Source: Methylomarinum sp. Ch1-1 (GTDB taxonomy: Bacteria; Pseudomonadota; Gammaproteobacteria; Methylococcales; Methylomonadaceae). Taken from it: a stretch of DNA of 64,000 bases. The number at the start of each line of letters is the position of its first letter. Positions within the stretch are counted from its first letter, which is position 1. A program made the position numbers and the translations under genes. Shown here piece after piece: positions 9,127-18,200 of this stretch. A model generated the notes under the pieces. It had not been told where the DNA came from and did not search any database. It saw only the letters and a list, made by a program, of their open reading frames with translations. Location of the stretch: positions 868,001 to 932,000 of the forward strand of contig NZ_CP157743.1 in the NCBI RefSeq assembly GCF_030717995.2. The letters run 5' to 3'.

Positions 9127-12100
9127 ATGGCCATTAAGAAAACCGAACTCTACTCCTCCCTTTGGGCCAGCTGCGACGAGCTGCGCGGCGGTATGGACGC
9201 CAGCCAGTACAAAGACTATGTACTGACCCTGCTGTTTATGAAGTACGTGTCCGATAAATACAAAGGCGACCCTTATGGCATGATTGTGGTGCCGCAAGGC
9301 GCCAGCTTTGACGACATGGTCGCCCTCAAGGGCGACAAGGAAGTCGGTGACAAGATCAATAAAATCATCAGCGCCTTAGCGGAAGAAAACGACCTGAAAG
9401 GCGTGATCGACGTCGCCGACTTTAACGACGAAGACAAGCTCGGTAAAGGCAAGGAGATGATCGACCGCCTTTCCAAGCTGATTGGCCTATTTGAAGGGCT
9501 GGATCTCTCCGCCAACCGCGCCGACGGTGACGATCTGTTAGGCGATGCCTACGAATATTTGATGCGCCACTTCGCCACCGAATCCGGCAAATCCAAGGGG
9601 CAGTTTTATACGCCGTCGGAAGTGTCTCGTATTCTCTCCAAGGTGATTGGCATCAGTAGCGATACGCCGCAGGATGCCACCGTCTACGACCCCACCTGCG
9701 GTTCGGGTTCGCTGCTGCTGAAAGCCAGCGATGAGGCGCCGCGCGGTTTGAGTATCTTCGGGCAGGAAATGGACAACGCCACCAGCGCCTTGGCGCGCAT
9801 GAACATGATTTTGCACAACACCGCCACCGCCAAAATCTGGAAAGGCAATACCATTTCTGATCCGCAGTGGAAGGAAGCCGCCAGTAATGGAAAAGCCCAA
9901 TTAAAAACCTTCGACTTCGCCGTCGCCAACCCGCCGTTTTCCAACAAGAACTGGACCAGCGGTATCAACCCGAGCGAAGACGAATTCGGTCGCTTTACCT
10001 GGGGCATACCACCCGAGAAAAACGGCGACTACACCTTTTTACTGCACATCATCAAAAGCCTGAAAAGCACCGGTAAAGGCGCGGTGATTCTGCCCCACGG
10101 CGTATTGTTCCGTGGCAATGCCGAAGCGCGTATTCGTGAAAACCTCATTAAACAGGGGTATATCAAAGGCATTATCGGCCTGCCCGCCAACCTGTTTTAT
10201 GGCACCGGCATTCCCGCCTGTATTATCGTAATCGACAAAGAACACGCGCAGGCTAGGAAAGGCATCTTTATGGTCGATGCCAGCAAAGGCTTTATCAAAG
10301 ACGGCAACAAAAACCGTCTGCGCAGCCAGGACATTCACAAAATCGTGGATGTGTTCACCAAGCAACTGGAGCTGCCGCGCTATTCGCGCATGGCGCCGTT
10401 AAGTGAGATAGCGGCGAACGACTACAACCTGAACATCCCCCGCTATATCGACGCCAGCGAACCGGAAGACCTGCACGACTTAAGCGCCCATTTACAAGGC
10501 GGCATCCCCAATGCCGACATCGATGCCTTGGAAAAATACTGGCAAGTCTTCCCCAGCATTCGCGCCAGCCTGTTCAAACCTGCCCGCGATGGCTATAGCG
10601 ATGCGCTGGTGAAAGCTTCAGACGTGAAAAGCACGATTTTAAATCACGATGAGTTCAAGGCGTTTGCCGCGGAAAGTCTCGAACATTTCACGGCTTGGAG
10701 TTCCGCGGCGGCGCTTGGAGAAATTGCTAAAGGCGACCAACCTAAGCAACTGATTTTTGAAATCAGTGAAAGTCTGCTGCAAAGCTATACCAATGTTCCG
10801 CTGCTGAGCAAATACGATATCTATCAGATCCTGATGGACTACTGGGCCGACACCCTGCAAGACGATGTTTACGTATTGGTGCAAGACGGCTGGCCAGCGG
10901 GCAAGGTATTGCGTGAACTGGTGGCCAAAAAAGGCGAAAAACTCAAAGAAACACCGGATTTGGTGATTAACAAAAGCAAATACAAGGCCGAACTGATCCC
11001 GCCCGCCTTGGTGGTCGCGCGTTATTTTGCGGATAAACAAGCCGAAGTGGATGCCTTGCAAAGCGCCCTGGATAGCGTCAGCCAAGCGCTCGAAAGCTAT
11101 ATCGAGGAGAACGGCGGAGAGGATGGATTGCTGATCGATGCGCTGAACGACAAAGACAAGGTTACCAAGGCCAGCGTGACCGCCCGTTTAAAACAGGCTA
11201 CCGACCCGGAAGAAAAAGCCGCGCTCAAACAGGCCAAAAAGCTGTTCGACGCCGAGGCGGACGCCAAAAAAGCCCTGAAAGAGGCGCAAGAGGCCCTCGA
11301 CTTGGCGGTATTTAAGCAATACCCCAAACTGTCAGAAGACGAGATTAAAACCCTGATCGTTGAGGACAAATGGCTGGCAACGCTGGAAAGTAATATCGTG
11401 GCTGAAATTGAGCGCGTCACTCAGCAATTGGCCAATCGGGTTAAAGAGCTGGAAGAACGTTATAGCGAACCGCTGCCGAGTATTGAGCGGTCGGTTAGTG
11501 CGTTGAGTGATAAGGTTTATGGGCACTTGGCGGCGATGGGAATAGATTTGAATGGAGAATTGAAAGTTGAAAATGGAGAACGAAAACCCCGTTATCAACT
11601 ATCCCCTGTCAATTCTCAACTTATGAAACACAGTGAGTTGGGGGAGATTCCGGAGGATTGGGAGGTTGTTCAACTTGGCGATTATTCATCTTATGTTGGC
11701 TCTGGAAAAACGAGTACAAAATATACTGGAGACTTTCCGCTTTACGGTTCTACAGGCCTAATCGGTACTTGCGAAAGACCTGAATATACAGGTGATGCTC
11801 TACTTGTCGCGCGTGTTGGGGCTAATGCTGGTAGGCTTAATTTTGTTTGCGGTGAGTATGGCGTTTCTGATAACACAATAATAGTCAAATTAAGGCCAGA
11901 CAATAACATCGCCTTTTTCAAATATTGGTTGATAAGGAAGAATCTCAATACTCTAGTTTTTGGGTCAGGCCAACCACTAATAACAGGGACTCAGCTTAAG
12001 GATTTGTCTTTGCCTCTTCCCTCAGAGAAAGAACAAACTGCCATCGCCGCCATCCTCTCCGATATGGACGAAGAGATTCAGGCGCTGGAGCAACGCCTGA

Positions 12101-12177
12101 GCAAAACCCGCCAAATCAAACAGGGCATGATGCAAGAGTTATTAACCGGACGGACGCGCTTGCGCGTCAATGGATAA
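9127..12177 (+). CDS. hsdM: Type I R-M methyltransferase fused to a single-TRD specificity subunit (HsdM-HsdS)
   Basis: A 1016-residue fusion. Residues 1-150 are the HsdM N-terminal helical domain. The N6-adenine methyltransferase core has SAM motif DPTCGSGS at 188-195 and catalytic NPPF at 268-271. A long helical region runs to about 805. From about 835 a single HsdS target-recognition half begins (SELGEIPEDWEVVQLGD) and ends with the central helix and QGMMQELLTGRTRL. Usual HsdS proteins have two TRDs; one half would have to dimerise, predicting a palindromic target. Residues about 809-832 are encoded by an AT-rich repeat (11551-11622). The last residues (RVNG) and the stop come from another copy of that repeat. 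Confidence 0.9.
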   Translation: MAIKKTELYSSLWASCDELRGGMDASQYKDYVLTLLFMKYVSDKYKGDPYGMIVVPQGASFDDMVALKGDKEVGDKINKIISALAEENDLKGVIDVADFNDEDKLGKGKEMIDRLSKLIGLFEGLDLSANRADGDDLLGDAYEYLMRHFATESGKSKGQFYTPSEVSRILSKVIGISSDTPQDATVYDPTCGSGSLLLKASDEAPRGLSIFGQEMDNATSALARMNMILHNTATAKIWKGNTISDPQWKEAASNGKAQLKTFDFAVANPPFSNKNWTSGINPSEDEFGRFTWGIPPEKNGDYTFLLHIIKSLKSTGKGAVILPHGVLFRGNAEARIRENLIKQGYIKGIIGLPANLFYGTGIPACIIVIDKEHAQARKGIFMVDASKGFIKDGNKNRLRSQDIHKIVDVFTKQLELPRYSRMAPLSEIAANDYNLNIPRYIDASEPEDLHDLSAHLQGGIPNADIDALEKYWQVFPSIRASLFKPARDGYSDALVKASDVKSTILNHDEFKAFAAESLEHFTAWSSAAALGEIAKGDQPKQLIFEISESLLQSYTNVPLLSKYDIYQILMDYWADTLQDDVYVLVQDGWPAGKVLRELVAKKGEKLKETPDLVINKSKYKAELIPPALVVARYFADKQAEVDALQSALDSVSQALESYIEENGGEDGLLIDALNDKDKVTKASVTARLKQATDPEEKAALKQAKKLFDAEADAKKALKEAQEALDLAVFKQYPKLSEDEIKTLIVEDKWLATLESNIVAEIERVTQQLANRVKELEERYSEPLPSIERSVSALSDKVYGHLAAMGIDLNGELKVENGERKPRYQLSPVNSQLMKHSELGEIPEDWEVVQLGDYSSYVGSGKTSTKYTGDFPLYGSTGLIGTCERPEYTGDALLVARVGANAGRLNFVCGEYGVSDNTIIVKLRPDNNIAFFKYWLIRKNLNTLVFGSGQPLITGTQLKDLSLPLPSEKEQTAIAAILSDMDEEIQALEQRLSKTRQIKQGMMQELLTGRTRLRVNG
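11551..11622. repeat. AT-rich repeat inside the HsdM-HsdS fusion joint
   Basis: A purine-rich left half (from aatggagaattgaaagttga) and a pyrimidine-rich right half (ending gtcaattctcaactt) form an imperfect palindrome of the same family as 12169-12247 and 12617-12650. It is open in frame and encodes the linker between the methyltransferase and the TRD. Such repeats typically accompany four-helix-bundle (S23-type) genes, one of which lies 0.6 kb downstream. Confidence 0.65.
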
Positions 12178-12247
12178 TTGAGAATGGAAAATTGAAAATG
12201 AAAAAAGACAACCAACATTCTCCATTATCAACTCTCAATTATCCATT
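12169..12247. repeat. AT-rich hairpin repeat before the four-helix-bundle gene
   Basis: aatggataattgag (12169-12182) and its exact complement (12234-12247) form 14-bp arms enclosing further pieces of the same repeat. The left arm supplies the stop codon of the HsdM-HsdS fusion. The start region of the next gene lies within the hairpin. Confidence 0.65.
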
Positions 12248-12617
12248 CACAAAGCGTAACTCCGTTGCCGAGAAGTCGTTTCAGTTTTCATTGCGCGTAG
12301 TAAAAATGTCGAAATTTTTACAATCCGAGAAGCGCGAGTATGTTTTGAGCAAGCAGGTGTTGCGCAGTGGCACGGCGATTGGTGCGTTAGTGCGTGAGGC
12401 GGAGCATGCGCAAAGTAAGGCGGACTTTATCAATAAAATGAGTATCGCCTTGAAAGAAGCCAACGAAACGGATTATTGGATAGAGCTTTTGTTTCAATCA
12501 GGCGAAATCACCCAAGAAAGCTATCAATCCATCAAACCGGATATTCAAGAGCTATTAAAACTATTGGTTTCCATCGTCAAAACCTCTAGGGAGAATGCCG
12601 AAAATGACAAAAAGTAA
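12198..12617 (+). CDS. Four-helix-bundle protein (S23 / TIGR02436 family)
   Basis: A 139-residue protein with the family signatures VAEKSFQFSLRVVKMSKFL, EYVLSKQVLRSGTAIGALVREAEHAQS and the final helical ELLKLLVSIVKTSREN. This family occurs as 23S rRNA intervening-sequence ORFs and as free-standing genes flanked by AT-rich repeats; its function is unresolved. The cassette sits at the 3' end of hsdS. ATG 12198 is chosen over TTG 12192, but residues up to about 20 are encoded by the hairpin repeat, so the ancestral start may be further in. Confidence 0.85.
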   Translation: MKKDNQHSPLSTLNYPFTKRNSVAEKSFQFSLRVVKMSKFLQSEKREYVLSKQVLRSGTAIGALVREAEHAQSKADFINKMSIALKEANETDYWIELLFQSGEITQESYQSIKPDIQELLKLLVSIVKTSRENAENDKK

Positions 12618-12650
12618 TTCTCCATTTTCAACTTTCCATTTTCAACTTAA
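12617..12650. repeat. AT-rich repeat after the four-helix-bundle gene
   Basis: Pyrimidine-rich direct units (attctccattttcaa, ctttccattttcaac) match the right half of the repeat family at 11551 and 12215. This copy closes the cassette two bases before the hsdS relic. Confidence 0.55.
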
Positions 12651-12651
12651 C

Positions 12652-12699
12652 ATGCAGGAACTGCTGACTGGGAAAACGCGTTTGGTGAAGGAGGCGTAA
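12652..12699 (+). pseudogene. Relic of an hsdS 3' end
   Basis: Sixteen codons including the stop. They read MQELLTGKTRLVKEA, the classic terminal segment of HsdS. The intact fusion ends with MQELLTGRTRL about 500 bp upstream, yet the two stretches differ at most synonymous positions, so this is not a recent duplication. It directly abuts the next ATG (TAAATG) and contains that gene's AAGGAGG-like ribosome-binding site. Best read as the tail of another hsdS allele. Confidence 0.7.
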
Positions 12700-13284
12700 A
12701 TGGCAAAGGACGGTAAGCTGCTATATCACTTATCAGCGTTGGAAAATCTTGATTCTATTTTCAAAACTGGATTGCAGTCTCGAGCCGGTTTACAAAAAGG
12801 AATGTTCGAAGATGTTGCGGATGTTGAGATTTTAAATTCGCGCCAAGAACATGGCTTAGAGCAATACGTTCCTTTTCATTTTTTCGCGAAAAGTCCTTTT
12901 GATTACGGTGTTCAGAGAGCTCATCCCAATAAAGATTTTGTACTGGTGACGGTGCATAGAACGGTAGCGCAGGCTAATAATTGGAAGATTGTGCCAAGAC
13001 ACCCCCTGGCAGACGAGGGTTATGAAATTCTTGATTACGATGCGGGAATCAATGTAATTGATTGGGCGCTGATTTCACAAAGAGACTATAGCGACAGGGC
13101 CTGCAAAGTTGCCTGTATGGCTGAGTGTTTATCTCCGTACAGTGTGCCTGCTGGGAAAATATTCTGTGTCTATGTGAAGACGGAGGCAGTTAGGAAAGCT
13201 GTACAGGATTTGGCTGATAAGCATAACGTTTCGTCTCACATCAATCTGGCGATTCACATGTTTGCGGGTGAAGCTCATGTATGA
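12700..13284 (+). CDS. DarT-like (DUF4433-related) putative ADP-ribosyltransferase
   Basis: A 194-residue protein related to the DarT family, whose members ADP-ribosylate bases of single-stranded DNA. Features shared with the next gene are an N-terminal YHLSALENLDSIFKTGL strand-helix, a YVPFHFFAKSPFDYG segment equivalent to [12 protein letters not shown], and a Glu in MAECL at the place of the catalytic Glu. The final HINLAIHMFAG segment has no equivalent in the neighbour. It overlaps darT by 8 nt. Base target and activity are not predictable; whether DarG neutralises it is unknown. Confidence 0.72.
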   Translation: MAKDGKLLYHLSALENLDSIFKTGLQSRAGLQKGMFEDVADVEILNSRQEHGLEQYVPFHFFAKSPFDYGVQRAHPNKDFVLVTVHRTVAQANNWKIVPRHPLADEGYEILDYDAGINVIDWALISQRDYSDRACKVACMAECLSPYSVPAGKIFCVYVKTEAVRKAVQDLADKHNVSSHINLAIHMFAGEAHV

Positions 13285-13927
13285 TTACAGCCAAACCCTG
13301 AATCCCCAAAAAGCACTGATTTGGCGTATTGTCCACCGCGAAAATATCCCATGGATATTGGATAACGGTTTGCACTGCGGTAATAGTATCGTGCAGGCTC
13401 CCAATTGGGTGCATATTGGCAATCCGGATTTGATTGATAAGCGGGCGTCACACCCGGTGCCTATCGGCGCGGGTGGCTATTTAAATGATTATGTGCCGTT
13501 TTATTTCACCCCTTTTTCGCCTATGATGAAGAATATTCACAGCGGCTATGGTGGTATTCGCCAGCGTTCTAATGATGAGATTGTGATACTGGTGTCTAAT
13601 CTTTTTCGGGCGCGAGAGTTGTCGTTGCCGTTTGTATTTACCGATGGCCACGCCTACTACGCATGGTCGAATTTCTATACGGATCTGGCCGATTTAGATA
13701 AAATCGACTGGCGTATTCTTCAAGCGCGAGATTTCAGGCGTGACCCTGACGACCCGGCAAAATTTGAGCGCTATCAGGCAGAGGCTTTAGTTCATGGGCA
13801 TTGCCCCATTGACGCGCTTATAGGTATGGTCTGTTACACTGAAAACACAAAAATACAACTGGATGGTTGGCTGCAACAGCGCAATTTAATCATGCCAGTG
13901 TTTGCACGAGCTAGGTGGTATTTCTAA
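13277..13927 (+). CDS. darT: DarT toxin, ssDNA ADP-ribosyltransferase
   Basis: A 216-residue DUF4433 protein. Established DarT enzymes attach ADP-ribose from NAD to thymidine or guanosine in single-stranded DNA, blocking replication, and act in phage defence. Visible landmarks are the NAD-binding N-terminus ([17 protein letters not shown]), [14 protein letters not shown] near residue 75, and QAEALVHG near 172 carrying the expected catalytic Glu. ATG 13277 overlaps the upstream gene; a TTG at 13262 is possible. Its stop overlaps the DarG start by one base (TAATG), so toxin and antitoxin are translationally coupled. Confidence 0.9.
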   Translation: MYDYSQTLNPQKALIWRIVHRENIPWILDNGLHCGNSIVQAPNWVHIGNPDLIDKRASHPVPIGAGGYLNDYVPFYFTPFSPMMKNIHSGYGGIRQRSNDEIVILVSNLFRARELSLPFVFTDGHAYYAWSNFYTDLADLDKIDWRILQARDFRRDPDDPAKFERYQAEALVHGHCPIDALIGMVCYTENTKIQLDGWLQQRNLIMPVFARARWYF

Positions 13928-14994
13928 TGATTCATTACACACAAGGCAATTTACTCGAAGCCGACGTCGATGCTTTGGTTAATACCGTAAATACCGTCGG
14001 GGTGATGGGTAAGGGTATAGCGCTCATGTTTAAAGAGCGCTTTCCTATGAACATGCAAGCCTATGTCAAAGCCTGCAAAGCCGGTGAAGTGGTTACCGGT
14101 AAAATGTTTGTGACCCAAACCGGCGAACTGATGGGGCCGCAGTGGATTGTAAACTTCCCTACTAAGCAGCATTGGCGTACCAAATCCAAAATGGAATGGG
14201 TGGAAGAAGGGCTCTTAGACTTACGCAATTTCATTATTGAGCAGCAAATTAAATCCATCGCCATCCCGCCCTTGGGCGCCGGTAATGGCGGTTTGGTGTG
14301 GCAAGAGGTTAAACTGAAAATTGAGCAAACGTTGGGGGAACTACCAGATGTTGAAATCTGGATATTCGAGCCGACAGCGAAATATCAAAACGTGGCTAAA
14401 AAGACGGGGGTGAATAAGCTGACACCTGCACGAGCCATGGTGGCTGAACTGGTGAGACGCTACTGGATTTTGGGGATGGAATGCAGCTTATTGGAGATTC
14501 AAAAGTTAGCGTGGTTCTTACAACGCGTTATCGAAGCACAAGGGCTAAAAAACGAGTTAAAGCTTAATTTCGAGGCAAACAACTATGGCCCTTATGCCAA
14601 TAACCTAGAACATCTGTTAAATGCGCTGGATGGTAGTTATTTAAAATCCGATAAGCGTATTCCCGATAGCAACCCTTTAGACGTTATTGCCTTCAATGAT
14701 GCTAAAAAGCAGCAAGTTGAAGCTTACCTGAATAGTGAAGGCAAAGACTTTTTACCTGCATTGGAAAAGGCTAGCGAGATCATGGATGGCTTTGAGTCTC
14801 CCTTTGGTATGGAGCTGCTTTCTAGCGTTGATTGGTTGTTGGTAAACGAAGGCTGTGAGCCTACGCTAGCATCTATTAAAACCGGCCTCGCTAATTGGCC
14901 TGCTGGCAGGAAGTGGGCTGATCGAAAGCTTGCATTGTTTGATGATAAAAGCCTACAAATTGCGATAGATCGTTTGAAAGTAGTTGCACTGTAA
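13927..14994 (+). CDS. darG: DarG antitoxin, macrodomain DNA ADP-ribosylglycohydrolase
   Basis: A 355-residue antitoxin that removes ADP-ribose from DNA and binds DarT. Residues 1-150 form a macrodomain: [26 protein letters not shown] binds ADP-ribose, and [11 protein letters not shown] is the second loop. The C-terminal 200 residues match the DarG-type toxin-binding region ([32 protein letters not shown]). Both halves are complete. It is followed 13 nt later by the relic of an hsdR start. Confidence 0.93.
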   Translation: MIHYTQGNLLEADVDALVNTVNTVGVMGKGIALMFKERFPMNMQAYVKACKAGEVVTGKMFVTQTGELMGPQWIVNFPTKQHWRTKSKMEWVEEGLLDLRNFIIEQQIKSIAIPPLGAGNGGLVWQEVKLKIEQTLGELPDVEIWIFEPTAKYQNVAKKTGVNKLTPARAMVAELVRRYWILGMECSLLEIQKLAWFLQRVIEAQGLKNELKLNFEANNYGPYANNLEHLLNALDGSYLKSDKRIPDSNPLDVIAFNDAKKQQVEAYLNSEGKDFLPALEKASEIMDGFESPFGMELLSSVDWLLVNEGCEPTLASIKTGLANWPAGRKWADRKLALFDDKSLQIAIDRLKVVAL

Positions 14995-15007
14995 AAGGAG
15001 TTTTAAT

Positions 15008-15100
15008 GTGTCGAATGCAGGCCTGCGTGAGCGTATCATATGAAATAGTATCGTTCAGTTTTTCCAGCAGCACTTAGGCTATCGCTATTTGGGGGCTTGA
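15008..15100 (+). pseudogene. Relic of an hsdR 5' end
   Basis: Codon by codon this stretch aligns, without gaps, to the first codons of the intact hsdR at 15231. It starts GTG and reads MSNAGLRERII, an internal TGA at codon 12, then NSIVQFFQQHLGYRYLG and a TGA at 15098-15100. The intact gene reads MSNVGQRERIT, then NRIVQFFQTDLGYRYLG. An AAGGAG site still lies about 10 nt upstream. It is the remnant start of another hsdR allele. Confidence 0.8.
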
Positions 15101-15192
15101 TCCTTGCTTGACTGAGAGCAGCCTATTCTTGGTTAATTCTATGTAGGCATATGATTTTTATGATAAATATTTGCTTGATCGTTGCTTGACTG
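15095..15192. repeat. Direct repeat pair between the hsdR relic and hsdR
   Basis: gcttgatccttgcttgactg at 15095-15114 recurs with one mismatch at 15173-15192. The first copy overlaps the end of the relic and the second lies 36 nt before hsdR. The pair could mark a recombination or duplication junction. Nothing else is recognised in 15115-15227. Confidence 0.6.
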
Positions 15193-15227
15193 GCAGAGGT
15201 TAAACAGCATCGAATACATGAGAGGAT

Positions 15228-18200
15228 ATGATGAGCAACGTAGGCCAGCGCGAGCGCATTACCCAAAACCGTATTGTTCAGTTTTTTCAAACGGATTTGG
15301 GCTACCGCTATTTAGGCGATTGGCAGGATCGCGCCAATAATAAAAATATTGAGCTCGATCTCCTTGTCGATTGGCTGAAAAAGCGTGGTGTTAGCGAAGC
15401 CTTGATTAATCGCGCCATTCGCCAGTTGGATGTCGCCGCCGCGCTGGGTGAAGGTAAAAAGCTCTACTACGCCAATAAAGACGTTTACCGTCTGCTGCGT
15501 TATGGCGTGAAAGACAAAGAAGGCGCAGGTCACCAGAATGAAACCGTATGGCTGATCGATTGGAACAATCCGGAGGTCAACGATTTTGCCATCGCCGAAG
15601 AAGTGTCGATCAAGGGCGAGAACAAAAAGCGCCCGGACATCGTGTTGTACGTCAATGGCGTCGCCTTGGGCGTGATCGAGTTGAAACGCTCGTCTGTGTC
15701 GGTTTCCGAAGGTATTCGCCAGAATCTGGATAACCAGAAGAAAGACTTTATCCGTAACTTTTTCACCACCCTACAACTGGTGATGGCCGGTAACGATGCC
15801 CAGGGCTTGCGTTACGGCGCCATTGAAACGCCGGAAAAGCATTATCTGGAATGGAAAGAAGATTTAGCGCATCCATACGACCACAAGCTGGATTTTCACC
15901 TGAGCCGTATCTGCAACAAGCAGCGCTTTTTGCAGATCATCCATGATTTTATTGTCTTTGACGCCGGCATCAAGAAAACCTGCCGCCACAATCAGTTCTT
16001 TGGCGTTGAAGCGGCCAAGCGCCATATCGCCAGGCGCGAAGGCGGCATTATTTGGCACACCCAAGGTTCGGGTAAAAGCTTGACTATGGTGTGGCTGGCC
16101 AAGTGGATACGCGAAAATGTAAAAGACGCTCGCGTGCTGATTGTCACCGACCGTACCGAGCTGGACGAACAAATCGAAAAAGTTTTCACTGGCGTGGAAG
16201 AAGATATTTACCGCAGCAAAAGCGGCGCCGATTTGGTGGCGACCTTGAACCAGCCTAATCCTTGGTTGCTGTGTTCGTTGGTGCATAAGTTTGGTCGGCA
16301 GTCGGATTCGGAAAATGACGCGGCTACCGATGAATTCATTGCCGAACTGAAGAAATCGCTGCCGTCGGATTTTAGCGCTAAAGGCGACCTGTTTGTGTTT
16401 GTCGATGAATGTCACCGCACCCAATCGGGCAAACTGCACGAGGCGATGAAGTCCATCCTGCCTGAAGCCCTATTTGTCGGTTTCACCGGCACGCCACTGA
16501 TGAAGAAAGACAAGAAAAAATCGGTGGAGGTATTTGGCCCCTATATCCACACCTACAAATTTGACGAAGCGGTGGCCGATGGCGTGGTGCTCGATTTGCG
16601 CTACGAAGCGCGGGACATCGACCAGAATATTACCTCGCAAAAGAAGGTGGACGACTGGTTCGAGGCCAAAACCCGTGGCCTTTCCCGGTTAGCCAAAACA
16701 CAGCTGAAACAGAAATGGGGCACCATGCAGAAGGTGCTATCCAGTAAGTCGCGCCTGCAACAGATTGTGAATGACATTCTGTTGGACATGGATACCAAGC
16801 CGCGCTTAATGGACGGCTACGGCAACGCCATGTTGGTGTGCGCTAGCGTTTATCAGGCCTGTAAAGCCTATGAGATGTTCAGCCAAAGCGATTTAGCGGG
16901 CAAGGTCGCCATTGTCACCAGCTTTCAGCCTACGGCTGCCAGCATCAAAGGCGAGGAAAGCGGCGAAGGGTTGACCGAAAAGCTGTTTAAATACGATATT
17001 TATCGCAAGATGCTGGCCGACTACTTCGAGCAACCGGAAGAGCAAGCGGCCAGTCGCGTTGAGGCGTTCGAAAAAGAGGTCAAAAAGCGTTTTATCGACG
17101 AGCCGGGACAGATACGCTTGTTGATTGTGGTCGATAAACTGCTGACGGGCTTCGATGCGCCCTCGGCCACCTATTTGTATATCGATAAACCGATGGCCGA
17201 CCACAATCTGTTCCAGGCGATTTGCCGAGTCAACCGTTTGGATGGCGACGACAAAGAATACGGCTATATCATCGACTACAAAGACTTGTTCCGGTCCCTG
17301 GATAAAGCCATTTCTGACTATACCCAAGGCGCGTTTGAGGGTTACGACAAGGAAGACGTGGCAGGACTCCTGAAAGACCGTTTAGAGCAAGCCAAGTTGG
17401 ACTTGGATAATGCGCTTGAAATGGTTCGCGCCTTGTGCGAGCCGGTCAAAGCGCCGCGTAATACGGAAGACTACATTCATTATTTCTGTGGCGAATCCGG
17501 CGCGAATCAGGATGAGTTGACCGAAAAGGAAGCCTTACGCTTAACCCTGTATCAAAACGTGGCCAAGCTGCTGCGTGCGTTTGCCAATATCGCCAACGAA
17601 ATGCCTGACGCAGGCTATTCTGCGCAAGAAGTCGATGCCATTCGAACGGAAGTGACCCGCTTTGAAAAGGTTCGCGATGAAGTCAAGTTGGCCAGTGGCG
17701 ATTTGCTGGACATGAAGCGCTTTGAACCCGCGATGCGCCACTTGCTGGATATGTATATTCGCGCCGACGACAGCGAAGTATTGATGGATTTTGAAGAGCT
17801 CGGGCTGATCGAGCTGATCGTCGAAAAAGGGGCCGATGCCGTTGATGCCTTGCCGGAGAGTATTCGCAACAACCCAGAGGCCATGGCGGAAACCATCGAG
17901 AACAATGTGCGTAAAACCATTGTCGATGAAAATCCGGTCAATCCGAAGTATTACGAGCAGATGTCGGTATTGTTGGATGAACTGATTGAACTGCGTCGTC
18001 AAAAGGCCATCGAGTATCAGGAATATTTGCAGCGCATTCGTGAGTTATCACGCAAGGTGATCCGCCCCGAGCAAACGTCATCCAATTATCCATCTTCAAT
18101 GGATACCCCTCCCAAACGCGCCTTTTACGACAATTTTGGCAAAGATGAACTGCTGGCAACCAAAATTGACAGCGCCATTCGCTATACCAAGAAAGCGGAT

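Noticed and set aside
12169-12650. AT-rich repeats around the bundle gene as a CRISPR array
   Set aside because: Units are irregular, spacers are absent and they form hairpins around one gene.
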